Origin: Streptomyces spectabilis
GTDB lineage: Bacteria > Actinomycetota > Actinomycetes > Streptomycetales > Streptomycetaceae
DNA length: 64,000 nt
Direction: 5' to 3'
NCBI RefSeq assembly: GCF_008704795.1
Contig: NZ_CP023690.1
Coordinates: forward strand, 5,032,501 to 5,096,500
Shown: piece by piece, positions 40,273-48,167 of the stretch
How the letters are laid out: each line of letters starts with the position of its first letter
How positions within the stretch are numbered: the stretch's first letter is position 1
Position numbers and translations under genes: made by a program
The notes under the pieces: generated by a model
The model's input: only the letters and a program-made list of their open reading frames with translations
The model's database searches: none
What the model was told of the DNA's origin: nothing

Positions 40273-41571
40273 TCAGCCTTCGAGGAACGCCCGCAGCGCG
40301 TCCGCCAGCATGGGCGGGTCGTCGACGCCGCACAGTTCGCGCACGCTGTGCATGGACAGGATCGCGACGCCGATGTCGACCGTCTTGATGCCGTGCCGCG
40401 CCGCCGTGATGGGGCCGATGGTCGTGCCGCAGGGCATCGCGTTGTTGGAGACGAACGACTGGAACGGCACGCCCGCCCGCTCGCACGCGGCGGCGAACAC
40501 GGCGCGGCCGCCGCCGTCGGTGGCGTAGCGGTTGTTGACGTTCACCTTCAGGATCGGGCCCCCGTTGGCGCGCGGGTGGTGCGTCGGGTCGTGCCGCTCC
40601 GCGTAGTTGGGGTGCACGGCGTGCCCGGTGTCGGACGACAGACAGACCGTGCCCGCGAAGGCGCGGGCCTTGTCCTCGTAACGGCCGCCGCGCGCGAACA
40701 CCGAGCGCTCCAGGATGCCGCCGAGCAGCGGGCCGTCGGCGCCGGTGTCGGACTGCGAGCCGTTCTCCTCGTGGTCGAACGCGGCGAGGACCGGGATGTA
40801 CGGAAGCGCGTCGGCCCCGGCCGCGGTGGCCACGGCGGCGAGCGCGGCCGTACCGGCGTGCACGGAAAGGAGGTTGTCCATGCGCGGGCCCGCGAGCAGT
40901 TCGCGGTCGCGGCCCAGATACGCGGGCGGCTCGACGGAGTGGGTCATCAGGTCCCAGCCGGTCACCTCGCCGGGAGCGAGGTCGCACTCCTCCTCGACGA
41001 AGCGGATCAGATCGCCCTCGCGGACGTCGGTGCCCAGGCCCCAGATGGGCTGCATGTGCTTCTGCTTGTCGAGCTTGAGGCCCTCGGTGGGCACCGAACG
41101 GTCCATGTGGATGGCCAGTTGGGGCACGCGCAGGAGCGGGCGGTCCACATTGACCAGGCGGGTGGAGCCGTCCCGCAGGGTAAGGCGGCCCGCGAGGCCG
41201 AGGTCGCGGTCCAGCCAGGAGTTGAGCAGCGGCCCGCCGTAGATCTCGACGGCGACCTGGCGCCAGCCGTGGGCGCCGGCGTCCGGCAGCGGCTTCACCC
41301 GCAGGTTCGGCGAGTCGGTGTGTGCGCCGACGATGCGGAACGGGGTGTGGGCGGTGGCGCCCTCCGGCACGAACCAGGCGATGATCGCGCCGCCGCGCAG
41401 CACGTACTTGCCGCCGCTCGCGGAGTCCCAGGCGTCGGTCTCCTCGACCTGCCGGAAGCCCGCTTTCTCCAGCCGCTCCGCGGCGCTCGCCACGGCGTGG
41501 TACGGCGATGGGCTCGCCGCCAGGAAGGACATCAGGTCGTCGGTGTGACCGCGATCAAAGCGTGTGCGCAT
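40273..41571 (-). CDS. M18-family aminopeptidase (aspartyl type)
   Basis: A 432-residue cocatalytic di-zinc aminopeptidase. Metal and catalytic motifs are visible: VGAHTDSPNLR (first His/Asp), FDHEENGSQSDTGADGPLL (catalytic Glu pair and bridging region) and the C-terminal SMHSVRELCGVDDP with a His ligand. M18 enzymes remove N-terminal acidic residues and form large dodecamers in the cytoplasm. ATG 41571 begins MRTRFDRGHTDDLMSFLAAS, the normal N-terminus. It stands alone, 65 bases upstream of the LOR gene on the same strand. Confidence 0.92.
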   Translation of the reverse strand: MRTRFDRGHTDDLMSFLAASPSPYHAVASAAERLEKAGFRQVEETDAWDSASGGKYVLRGGAIIAWFVPEGATAHTPFRIVGAHTDSPNLRVKPLPDAGAHGWRQVAVEIYGGPLLNSWLDRDLGLAGRLTLRDGSTRLVNVDRPLLRVPQLAIHMDRSVPTEGLKLDKQKHMQPIWGLGTDVREGDLIRFVEEECDLAPGEVTGWDLMTHSVEPPAYLGRDRELLAGPRMDNLLSVHAGTAALAAVATAAGADALPYIPVLAAFDHEENGSQSDTGADGPLLGGILERSVFARGGRYEDKARAFAGTVCLSSDTGHAVHPNYAERHDPTHHPRANGGPILKVNVNNRYATDGGGRAVFAAACERAGVPFQSFVSNNAMPCGTTIGPITAARHGIKTVDIGVAILSMHSVRELCGVDDPPMLADALRAFLEG

Positions 41572-41729
41572 GCCGCTCAGCCTAACCACGCCCCCGGGCC
41601 TTGTGCGGGGCCCGCAGCCGCCGTTGTGCTCTTGGTCCTTCCCGACCGCGCCCCGCTGTCGGCGGGTCCTTGCCCGACGCCGGTGGCCCGCCCCCGGAAG
41701 GGAGCGGGCCACCGGAGCCTCGGCGGGTC

Positions 41730-43556
41730 CTAGAACGCCGCCTCGTCCAGCTCCATCAGGTCGAGGTCCACGCCCTCGGAGAGGGCGCGCTGGGCGGCGA
41801 CGCCCGGCAGGACGTTCGCCGCGAAGAACCGGGCCGCGGCGATCTTGCCCTGGTAGAAGGGCACGTCCTTCGCGGTGGCGGTCTCCAGCTTCTCGGCGGC
41901 CACGGCGGCACCGCGCAGGAGCAGATAGCCCACGACCACGTCACCGGAGGCGAGCAGCAGGCGGGTGGTGTTGAGCCCGACCTTGTAGATGGACTTGACG
42001 TCCTGCTCGGTGGCGGCGAGGTCGGTCAGCATGACGCCGACCATGGCCTCCAGCTCGACGGCGGCCTTGGCCAGCTCCTCGCGGGCCCCGGCGAGCGCCT
42101 CGCCCCCGGTGCCGACGGCGAGGAACTTCTTGATGTCCTCGGCGAGGCTGTTCAGCGCGGCGCCCTGGTTGCGGACGATCTTCCGGAAGAAGAAGTCCTG
42201 GCCCTGGATCGCGGTCGTGCCCTCGTAGAGGGTGTCGATCTTGGCGTCGCGGATGTACTGCTCGATCGGGTACTCCTGCAGATAACCCGAGCCGCCGAAG
42301 GTCTGGAGCGACTGGGCCAGCTGCTCGTAGGCCTTCTCGGAGCCGTAGCCCTTGACGATGGGGAGCAGCAGGTCGTTGAGCGCGTGCAGGGCGGTGGCGT
42401 CCTCGTCCGCCGCCTCCTTGACCGCGATCTCGTCCTGGACGGCGGCGGTGTGGAGGACCAGGGCGCGCATGCCCTCCGCGTACGCCTTCTGCGTCATGAG
42501 CGAGCGGCGCACGTCCGGGTGGTGGGTGATCGTCACCTTGGGCGCGGCCTTGTCCATGAACTGGGCGAGGTCGGGGCCCTGGACGCGCTCCTTGGCGTAC
42601 TCCAGGGCGTTCAGATAGCCGGTGGAGAGGGTGGAGATCGCCTTCGTGCCGACCATCATGCGGGCGAACTCGATGATGCGGAACATCTGGCGGATGCCGT
42701 CGTGCTTGTCGCCGATCAGCCAGCCCTTGGCGGGGTGCTGGTCGCCGAACGTCATCTCGCAGGTGTTGGAGGCCTTGAGGCCCATCTTGTGCTCGACGTT
42801 CGTCGCGTACACGCCGTTGCGGGCGCCCAGCTCGCCGGTCTCGAAGTCGAACTCGTACTTCGGGACGAGGAAGAGGGACAGGCCCTTGGTGCCGGGTCCC
42901 GCGCCCTCGGGGCGGGCGAGGACGTAGTGGAGGATGTTCTCCGACATGTCGTGCTCGCCGGACGTGATGAAGCGCTTCACGCCCTCGATGTGCCAGGAGC
43001 CGTCCTCCTGCCGCACGGCCTTGGTGCGGCCCGCGCCCACGTCCGAACCGGCGTCCGGCTCGGTGAGGACCATCGTCGAGCCCCACTGCTTCTCGACGGC
43101 GACCTGGGCGATCTTCTTCTGGACGTCATTGCCCTCCTCGAAGAGGATCCCGGCGAACGCCGGGCCCGAGGAGTACATCCAGATCGCCGGGTTCGAGCCG
43201 AGCAGCAGCTCCGCGTACGCCCAGATCAGGGAGCGGGGCGAGGTGGTGCCGCCGATCTCCTCGGGCAGGCCGAGCCGCCAGTACTCGGAGTCCATGAAGG
43301 CCTGGTAGCTCTTCTTGAAGGACGCCGGGACGGGGGCGGTGTTGGTCTCCGGGTCGAAGACCGGAGGGTTGCGGTCGGCGTCCTCGAAGGAAGCGGCCAG
43401 CTCGTTCTCCGCGAGGCGGGCGAGCTCGCTGAGGATGCTCTTGGCGGTCTCGACGTCCATCTCCGCGAACGGGCCGGTGCCGTACAGCTTGTCGCGGCCG
43501 AGGACCTCGAAGAGGTTGAACTCGATGTCGCGGAGATTCGACTTGTAGTGCCCCAT
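41730..43556 (-). CDS. Long-form acyl-CoA dehydrogenase (FadE type, about 600 residues)
   Basis: A 608-residue flavoenzyme. The N-terminal extension [20 protein letters not shown] marks the long actinobacterial/proteobacterial type. The middle domain has [19 protein letters not shown] and [16 protein letters not shown], the FAD and acyl-CoA strands, and [20 protein letters not shown] together with [18 protein letters not shown] lies near the catalytic base region. An additional helical domain of about 150 residues ends the protein. It should start beta-oxidation of medium or long acyl-CoAs. Two similar 12-bp sites precede the start and may bind a fatty-acid regulator. Confidence 0.93.
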   Translation of the reverse strand: MGHYKSNLRDIEFNLFEVLGRDKLYGTGPFAEMDVETAKSILSELARLAENELAASFEDADRNPPVFDPETNTAPVPASFKKSYQAFMDSEYWRLGLPEEIGGTTSPRSLIWAYAELLLGSNPAIWMYSSGPAFAGILFEEGNDVQKKIAQVAVEKQWGSTMVLTEPDAGSDVGAGRTKAVRQEDGSWHIEGVKRFITSGEHDMSENILHYVLARPEGAGPGTKGLSLFLVPKYEFDFETGELGARNGVYATNVEHKMGLKASNTCEMTFGDQHPAKGWLIGDKHDGIRQMFRIIEFARMMVGTKAISTLSTGYLNALEYAKERVQGPDLAQFMDKAAPKVTITHHPDVRRSLMTQKAYAEGMRALVLHTAAVQDEIAVKEAADEDATALHALNDLLLPIVKGYGSEKAYEQLAQSLQTFGGSGYLQEYPIEQYIRDAKIDTLYEGTTAIQGQDFFFRKIVRNQGAALNSLAEDIKKFLAVGTGGEALAGAREELAKAAVELEAMVGVMLTDLAATEQDVKSIYKVGLNTTRLLLASGDVVVGYLLLRGAAVAAEKLETATAKDVPFYQGKIAAARFFAANVLPGVAAQRALSEGVDLDLMELDEAAF

Positions 43557-43601
43557 GGCGACGGCTCCGTAGTGGCTTGGGAGGCGGGGACCTCGTAGGC
43601 G

Positions 43602-43646
43602 TACCAGTAAGTAGCTTGTGGGTTTAAATGATGCTACCCGTCGGTA
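43602..43646. promoter_or_regulatory. Tandem TACCnGTnnGTA sites upstream of the long acyl-CoA dehydrogenase
   Basis: TACCAGTAAGTA (43602-43613) and TACCCGTCGGTA (43635-43646) share TACCnGTnnGTA; the second has perfect TACC/GGTA half-sites. Their centres are 33 bases apart, in the only A/T-rich patch of the region. Confidence 0.45.
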
Positions 43647-43685
43647 ATAAGAGGCAACCCCTGAGCGCCCAAGTGTGAGCTGGGT

Positions 43686-44543
43686 CTACTTTCCCGCGCC
43701 CTGGGGAGCGGGGAGGGTGCCGAGGAAGGCTGATATCAGCCGCCGCCACTCCGCGGGGTCCTCGGCGAAGGGCAGGTGGCCCGTCGCGAGGTCCGCCGTG
43801 CGGGCGCCCGCTATGCCCGCCGCCACCTCGCGCTGGAGCGCGGGCGGGATCAGCTGGTCCTCGGTCGTGGTGATCACGAGGGTCGGCACCGCGATCCGCG
43901 CCAGGTCGGCCCGCACGTCGACCCTGGCCACCAGGTCCACATGGTCCGCCGAGCCCTCCGGGACCGTCTCCGCCGTCCCCCGCACGGTCGCCTCCAGGTC
44001 CTCGGCGGACAGGGACGCCAGGGCGGCCGGGCTCAGTGCGAGCGGCACCAGGAAGCGGGCGAGCGTGTCCCGGTCACCGGACGCGGCGAGGCCGCGCCAG
44101 ACCTCGGCCGCGAGCCGCGTCCGGGTGTCCGGGTGGGCGAAGGGGGCCGTCAGGACCAGGGCCGTCACCCGCTGGGGGTGCCGCGTCGCCGCGCGGAGCG
44201 CCACGGCCGTGCCCAGCGAATAGCCCGACACCGCGAAGGTCTCCAGGCCCTCGGCGTCGGCCGCCGCGACCAGCTCGTCCGCGAGGGCGTCGAGCGTCAG
44301 GGGGGTCCGGGTCCGGGGGGTCGCGCCCGTGCCCGGGTAGTCGACGCCCACGACGCGGTGCGTCGGCGTCAACTCATCCATCACGGGGGCGTAGTTGGCC
44401 GCTGTCGAGCCGCCCGCCCCGTGGGCGAGCAGGACGCCGGGGCCGCTGCCCGCGGCCGTGCGGGCGAACGTCGCCTCCGGCGCGGGGCGCGTGGACGCGG
44501 GTGAACCTGCCGCTGAGGTCGGCGTCTGCGGGTGTGCGGGCAT
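43686..44543 (-). CDS. Alpha/beta hydrolase
   Basis: A 285-residue hydrolase. A flexible 35-residue lead is followed by the oxyanion-hole segment GVLLAHGAGGSTAANYAPV, the nucleophile elbow SGYSLGTAV, an acidic residue in LVITTTEDQLIPPALQ and the catalytic His in LATGHLPFAEDP. This is the ordinary esterase/lipase-like layout, with no substrate clue. ATG 44543 has GGAGGGGG upstream. An inverted repeat centred about 45 bases before the start may bind an unlinked regulator. Confidence 0.87.
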   Translation of the reverse strand: MPAHPQTPTSAAGSPASTRPAPEATFARTAAGSGPGVLLAHGAGGSTAANYAPVMDELTPTHRVVGVDYPGTGATPRTRTPLTLDALADELVAAADAEGLETFAVSGYSLGTAVALRAATRHPQRVTALVLTAPFAHPDTRTRLAAEVWRGLAASGDRDTLARFLVPLALSPAALASLSAEDLEATVRGTAETVPEGSADHVDLVARVDVRADLARIAVPTLVITTTEDQLIPPALQREVAAGIAGARTADLATGHLPFAEDPAEWRRLISAFLGTLPAPQGAGK

Positions 44544-44578
44544 GGGGGTCCCCCTCCGGTTCCGGCGGCCACGACTAT

Positions 44579-44596
44579 CTGTAGCTGCCACTACAG
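44579..44596. promoter_or_regulatory. CTGTAG-CTGCCA-CTACAG inverted repeat upstream of the hydrolase
   Basis: Perfect 6-bp arms with a 6-base spacer, 36 bases before the hydrolase start. It is a candidate repressor operator. Confidence 0.45.
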
Positions 44597-44686
44597 AAAC
44601 CGTAGCCGAGCCGCCGCGCCATTGTCTAGCGGTCGTTAGAGAAAGTTTCCGGCGGGCCGCGACGCCGCTCTCGGTAGGCTGGGGGC

Positions 44687-45166
44687 ATGTACGGCTACGA
44701 CCAACACGCCGGTGTCGGCCAGGGGTACGCCCCGCCGCAGCAGCCGCAGCAGCACGCGCAGACGCCCGGTGGTTACGGCCAGCAGCCCCCGCTGTATCCC
44801 GAGCCGTCGCCGCCGTCCCTCGCCGACGCGGTGCGCGCGTTCACCACGGGCTCGATGTCCGCCGAGGACTTCCAGCAGGTCTTCGCGACCTCGAAGGTCT
44901 ACTGCCCGCGCGGCGACAACCCGGGCTTCCTCGCGCTGCACAACACCCAGCAGCCGGTCATCCCGATGTTCACCTCGCTCAAGGAGCTGCGCCGCTACGC
45001 GGGCAAGGACTCCAAGTACTTCGTCATCACCGGCGCCGAGGTGATCGACCTCCTCCCGACCGGCTACGGCTTCGTCCTGGACATGGAGGGCGAGCACCGC
45101 ATGGTCTTCGACGCGAAGGCAGTCGAGCAGATGGTGGACTTCGCGATGCGCCGCATGTACGGCTGA
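44687..45166 (+). CDS. SseB-family protein (N-terminal SseB domain)
   Basis: A 159-residue protein. The first 45 residues are a Gln/Pro/Tyr/Gly-rich linker. The remainder is a small alpha/beta SseB-like domain with VYCPRGDNPGFLALHNTQQP, MFTSLKELRRYAGKD and VFDAKAVEQMVDFAMRRMYG. SseB-like domains in actinobacteria often occur near ESX or secretion genes, but nothing of that kind is near here. It ends 65 bases from the convergent P450 gene and marks the left border of the RiPP locus. Confidence 0.8.
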   Translation: MYGYDQHAGVGQGYAPPQQPQQHAQTPGGYGQQPPLYPEPSPPSLADAVRAFTTGSMSAEDFQQVFATSKVYCPRGDNPGFLALHNTQQPVIPMFTSLKELRRYAGKDSKYFVITGAEVIDLLPTGYGFVLDMEGEHRMVFDAKAVEQMVDFAMRRMYG

Positions 45167-45231
45167 CCGGCCCGCGCCCGCGCGTACGTGTACGCGTACG
45201 GGTGATCAGGACCCGTCCTGCCGCGGCGGGT

Positions 45232-46428
45232 TCAGAGGTGGCGGACCTTCGTGCGGTGGCCCACGTGGACGGTCCGCACGCCCAGGAGGCCGAGGAGGGG
45301 GACCTCCGCGGTGCGCTGGCCGGGGGCGACGATCAGGCCGGTCCTGCGGATGTGGCCGAGGAGCAGTTCGGCGAGCGGCATGACCAGGTGGCGGCCCCAG
45401 CAGCGCTCGCTGACGTGGCCGAACGGCAGATAGCCGGGGGTGTCGTCGGGGTCGAGGGTGTCCCAGCGCTCGGGCCGGAACTCGTCCGGGGCGTCCCAGA
45501 GGGCGGGGTCGCGGTGGGTGAGCAGCGGCAGCATCAGGATGTCGTCGCCCGGGCCTATGCGGTCGTCGACGGCCGGGTACTCCGGCGACCGGTTGCGCAG
45601 CAGGTTCCACGACGGGGGCAGCAGGCGCATCGCCTCGTACAGCGCGGCGCGGTCCGAGACGGAGTCGTCGAACGGGGAGCCCAGCCACAGGGCGTTGGCG
45701 ACGAGGGTGGAGACGGTGAAGCAGACCGGGGCGGCGGCGCGGCGGTACATGCCCATGGCGTAGCGCCGGTCCTGGTAGGTCTCCGCTTCGGCGACGAGGT
45801 TCGCCAGATGGGTCAGGTGCGGGCCGGGGCGCGGGCGCCGGGGCAGGGCCGCGCCGGTCACGATCGTGGTCCAGGTGACCTTGGTGTCGATCTCCAGGAG
45901 CCGGGACATCAGGACGCGCAGGCGCCACGGATCGTCGCGCAGGACCAGATCGCGCAGGAACCGGTGCCCGGTGATCGGCCACGGCCCGGACAGATCGGTG
46001 TCCGCGGGGAGCGGGTCGGGCCCGTCCAGGGCGGCGCGGACGTCCCGGCCGACGGTCCGCATCACCGACGCGGCCTCGTTCTTGGAGATCGAGCGGCCGT
46101 GCAGCGGCTTGAAGGTGGGGCGCTCGGTCTCGGTCGCCCGGCGCGCGGCCAGGATGCGGTCGGAGAGCTCCGCGCCCGGGATGCCGATCGTGTCGGGTTC
46201 CAGCCGTACGAGGTCCTTGCCGGTGTGCTCGTCGAGGAGGGCCTGGAGCCGTGGCGCGAAAACGGTGGTGCGGCGATTTCGCGGCCGCGGCCCGGCCGGG
46301 CCCGATGCATTTCCGGGACCTTCGGTTCCGTGCACCGCTCCGCTTTCTGAATTCTTTACGGAAGCGTGGGGAGCGGCATTCCCTGCCTTTTGGCTCTGCC
46401 GATTCTGGGCGTGCTCTGTGGCTGACAT
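45232..46428 (-). CDS. Cytochrome P450, predicted atropopeptide (tryptorubin-type) crosslinking enzyme
   Basis: A 398-residue soluble P450. Key marks are ExxR at 265-268 (EAMRLLPP), FRPERW near 312-317 and the heme-binding loop FGHVSERCWG with the thiolate Cys343. The first 50 residues are an unusual Ser/Ala/Gly/Asn-rich extension. The gene lies 93 bases downstream of a 28-codon gene whose product ends AWYIWY. In known atropopeptide clusters a single P450 forms several C-C and C-N bonds between Trp and Tyr side chains, so that role is inferred from context plus fold. GGAG lies eight bases before ATG 46428, inside a small CGGAG-AC-CTCCG hairpin. Only the precursor gene shares its promoter. Confidence 0.85.
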   Translation of the reverse strand: MSATEHAQNRQSQKAGNAAPHASVKNSESGAVHGTEGPGNASGPAGPRPRNRRTTVFAPRLQALLDEHTGKDLVRLEPDTIGIPGAELSDRILAARRATETERPTFKPLHGRSISKNEAASVMRTVGRDVRAALDGPDPLPADTDLSGPWPITGHRFLRDLVLRDDPWRLRVLMSRLLEIDTKVTWTTIVTGAALPRRPRPGPHLTHLANLVAEAETYQDRRYAMGMYRRAAAPVCFTVSTLVANALWLGSPFDDSVSDRAALYEAMRLLPPSWNLLRNRSPEYPAVDDRIGPGDDILMLPLLTHRDPALWDAPDEFRPERWDTLDPDDTPGYLPFGHVSERCWGRHLVMPLAELLLGHIRRTGLIVAPGQRTAEVPLLGLLGVRTVHVGHRTKVRHL

Positions 46429-46455
46429 ACGGAGGTCTCCGGAAGGAAGGGCCGA

Positions 46456-46510
46456 GGGCCCGCGCGCGGCGGAACGGAAAGCAGCCGACTCCTGTGCCGT
46501 GCGCGGGCCC
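46456..46510 (-). promoter_or_regulatory. Hairpin between the precursor and P450 genes
   Basis: GGGCCCGCGC (46456-46465) pairs with GCGCGGGCCC (46501-46510) over a 35-base loop. It starts 11 bases after the precursor stop. It could act as an attenuator or RNA stabiliser that gives more precursor than enzyme. Confidence 0.55.
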
Positions 46511-46521
46511 GCGCAGGACGC

Positions 46522-46608
46522 TCAGTACCAGATGTACCAGGCGGACTGCTTCAGGCTGGGCTCGCTCTTCTTCGTGGCGGACTTGAGGGCCCGGATGATC
46601 TTAGCCAT
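46522..46608 (-). CDS. Atropopeptide (tryptorubin-type) RiPP precursor peptide
   Basis: A 28-codon gene read on the minus strand from ATG 46608 to TGA 46522. The leader of 22 residues starts MAKIIRALKSA, is Lys/Ser/Ala-rich and amphipathic, and continues through KKSEPSLKQS to the core AWYIWY at the very C-terminus. The core has the sequence I recall for tryptorubin A, a Streptomyces hexapeptide with aryl crosslinks. GGAGGGAGAGG five bases upstream is a strong ribosome site. The P450 gene directly downstream is the expected sole modifying enzyme. A leader-removing protease is not in the locus and is presumably a general cellular peptidase. Confidence 0.9.
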   Translation of the reverse strand: MAKIIRALKSATKKSEPSLKQSAWYIWY

Positions 46609-46643
46609 GTAAAACCTCTCCCTCCATGTGTCGTCTGCACGCG

Positions 46644-46663
46644 GCAAACGGTTGCAAACGGTT
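46644..46663. repeat. Tandem 10-bp direct repeat in the precursor leader region
   Basis: GCAAACGGTT occurs twice without a gap (46644-46653 and 46654-46663), 36 bases before the precursor ATG. Ten-base spacing puts both on the same DNA face, so it is a candidate activator or LacI-like site. Confidence 0.55.
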
Positions 46664-46728
46664 TAGGAGCGGAAATTGCCGGGCGCCCCGAAGGGTGCCG
46701 GAAAATGCGCTCCAGTAGTTGCGTGGTG

Positions 46729-46758
46729 AGTGAATCTGTCTCTGGCTCGCGTTGTCAA
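46729..46758 (-). promoter_or_regulatory. Candidate promoter of the RiPP operon
   Basis: On the minus strand TTGACA (46758-46753) is followed after 18 bases by TTCACT (46734-46729), a weak -10. It would give a leader of about 115 bases containing the tandem repeat. Confidence 0.45.
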
Positions 46759-46763
46759 TGGGT

Positions 46764-47013
46764 TGTTCTTCTTTTGCTGTTTCCTGTGAAGTCGTTGTCT
46801 CTATATACGGGATATGTGGTGACTCTGCGGCGGGTGTGGAGGGGGGTGCGCGGGCGGTACGGGTGTCCGGCGCGGGCGGGTGGGGGTGTGGCGGGGGCGT
46901 GGAGGGGCGCGGCGGGGTGCCGGGGCTGGTGGGGGCGCGTTTCGGCCAGGGGGCGTTCGGTGGCGCGGCCGGGGGGAATGCCGTCGGGTCGCGCCGCGTT
47001 CCAAGTGGCAGAA
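46764..47013. other. Non-coding stretch, right border of the RiPP locus
   Basis: The plus strand is strongly G/T-rich (46830-46980), with an A/T-rich patch TCTATATACGGGATATG near 46798-46815. Open frames here lack ribosome sites and codon bias, and no gene can be supported. Together with 46609-46763 it makes a gap of about 450 bases. Confidence 0.5.
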
Positions 47014-47029
47014 AGTTCTACGTTCAACT
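47014..47029. promoter_or_regulatory. Imperfect palindrome upstream of the pirin gene
   Basis: AGTTCTACGTTCAACT has AGTT/AACT outer arms and lies 29 bases before the pirin start, a possible regulator site. Confidence 0.3.
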
Positions 47030-47057
47030 AACCTCAGCGTAAGAGGAGGTCCGAACC

Positions 47058-48014
47058 ATGCCCGCAGTGACCGTTGAGAACCCGCTGACCCTGCCCCGCG
47101 TGACCGTGCCCGCAGACACCGTCGCGCGGCCCGTGCTCGCCGTGACGACCGCGCCGAGCGGCTTCGAGGGCGAAGGGTTCCCGGTGCGCCGGGCCTTCGC
47201 CGGCATCAACTACAAGTACCTCGACCCGTTCATCATGATGGACCAGATGGGCGAGGTGGAGTACGCGGCCGGAGAGCCCAAGGGCACGCCCTGGCACCCC
47301 CACCGCGGCTTCGAGACCGTGACGTACCTGATCGACGGCACGTTCGTGCACCAGGACTCCAACGGTGGTGGCGGCACCATCAAGAACGGCGACACCCAGT
47401 GGATGACGGCCGGGTCCGGCCTGCTCCACATCGAGGCGCCGCCGGAGTCGCTCGTCATGTCCGGCGGGCTCTTCCACGGGCTCCAGCTGTGGGTGAACCT
47501 GCCCGCGAAGGACAAGATGATGGACCCCCGCTACCAGGACATCCGCGGCGGCCAGGTGCGGCTGCTCACCTCGCCGGACGGGGGCGCGCTGCTCCGCGTC
47601 ATCGCCGGTGAGCTCGACGGGCACGAGGGGCCCGGCATCACGCACACCCCGATCACCATGGTCCACGCGACCGTGCGCCCCGGCGCCGAGGTCACGCTGC
47701 CCTGGCGGGAGGACTTCAACGGCCTCGCGTACGTCCTCGCCGGGCGCGGGACCGTCGGGGACGAGCGGCGGCCCGTCGAGCGCGGGCAGACCGCGGTGTT
47801 CGGGTCCGGCGGGTCGCTCACCGTCCGGGCGGACGAGAAGCAGGACTCCCACACGCCGGATCTGGAGGTCGTCCTCCTCGGCGGACAGCCGATCCGGGAG
47901 CCGATGGCGCACTACGGGCCGTTCGTGATGAACACCCGCGAGGAGCTGCAGCAGGCGTTCGAGGACTTCCAGAAGGGGCGCCTGGGGTCCGTGCCTGCGG
48001 TGCACGGCATGTGA
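47058..48014 (+). CDS. Pirin family protein (bicupin)
   Basis: A 318-residue pirin. The N-terminal cupin has FIMMDQMGEVEYAAGEPKGT and the metal-binding HPHRGFETVTYLIDG, with a later SGLLHIEAP-type His/Glu region. The C-terminal cupin begins near VHATVRPGAEVTLPW. Bacterial pirins bind Fe and some act as quercetinases or bind pyruvate dehydrogenase E1; the role here is unknown. AGGAGG lies eight bases before the ATG. It is monocistronic and followed by a hairpin. Confidence 0.9.
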   Translation: MPAVTVENPLTLPRVTVPADTVARPVLAVTTAPSGFEGEGFPVRRAFAGINYKYLDPFIMMDQMGEVEYAAGEPKGTPWHPHRGFETVTYLIDGTFVHQDSNGGGGTIKNGDTQWMTAGSGLLHIEAPPESLVMSGGLFHGLQLWVNLPAKDKMMDPRYQDIRGGQVRLLTSPDGGALLRVIAGELDGHEGPGITHTPITMVHATVRPGAEVTLPWREDFNGLAYVLAGRGTVGDERRPVERGQTAVFGSGGSLTVRADEKQDSHTPDLEVVLLGGQPIREPMAHYGPFVMNTREELQQAFEDFQKGRLGSVPAVHGM

Positions 48015-48074
48015 GCCGCGCGGGGTGCCTGCCCCTTGCCTGGGGCAGGTGCCCTGCTGAGACAGTTGCTCGGC

Positions 48075-48095
48075 GCTGTGGGCACAGCCCACAGC
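48075..48095 (+). terminator. Stem-loop/repeat after the pirin gene
   Basis: GCTGTGGGC-ACA-GCCCACAGC is a perfect 9-bp stem with a 3-base loop. The preceding GTTGCTCGGCGC is shared with the repeat at 62704-62770, so this is part of an interspersed repeat family. Confidence 0.7.
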
Positions 48096-48167
48096 GGAGG
48101 GCTACGGCGCCCACCCGGCCGCCTTACCCCGCGTGCGGCCCTCCGTACGGCGTGTTCGGGTGGGTGG

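Noticed and set aside
45181..45196. CGCGTACGTGTACGCG as a terminator between the SseB-like and P450 genes.
   Set aside because: The arms are only 7 bp with a two-base centre, too tight for an RNA hairpin. It may be chance.
46705..47042. Two overlapping plus-strand open frames between the RiPP precursor and the pirin gene.
   Set aside because: G-rich low-complexity translation, no ribosome site and no codon bias. It is better read as non-coding.
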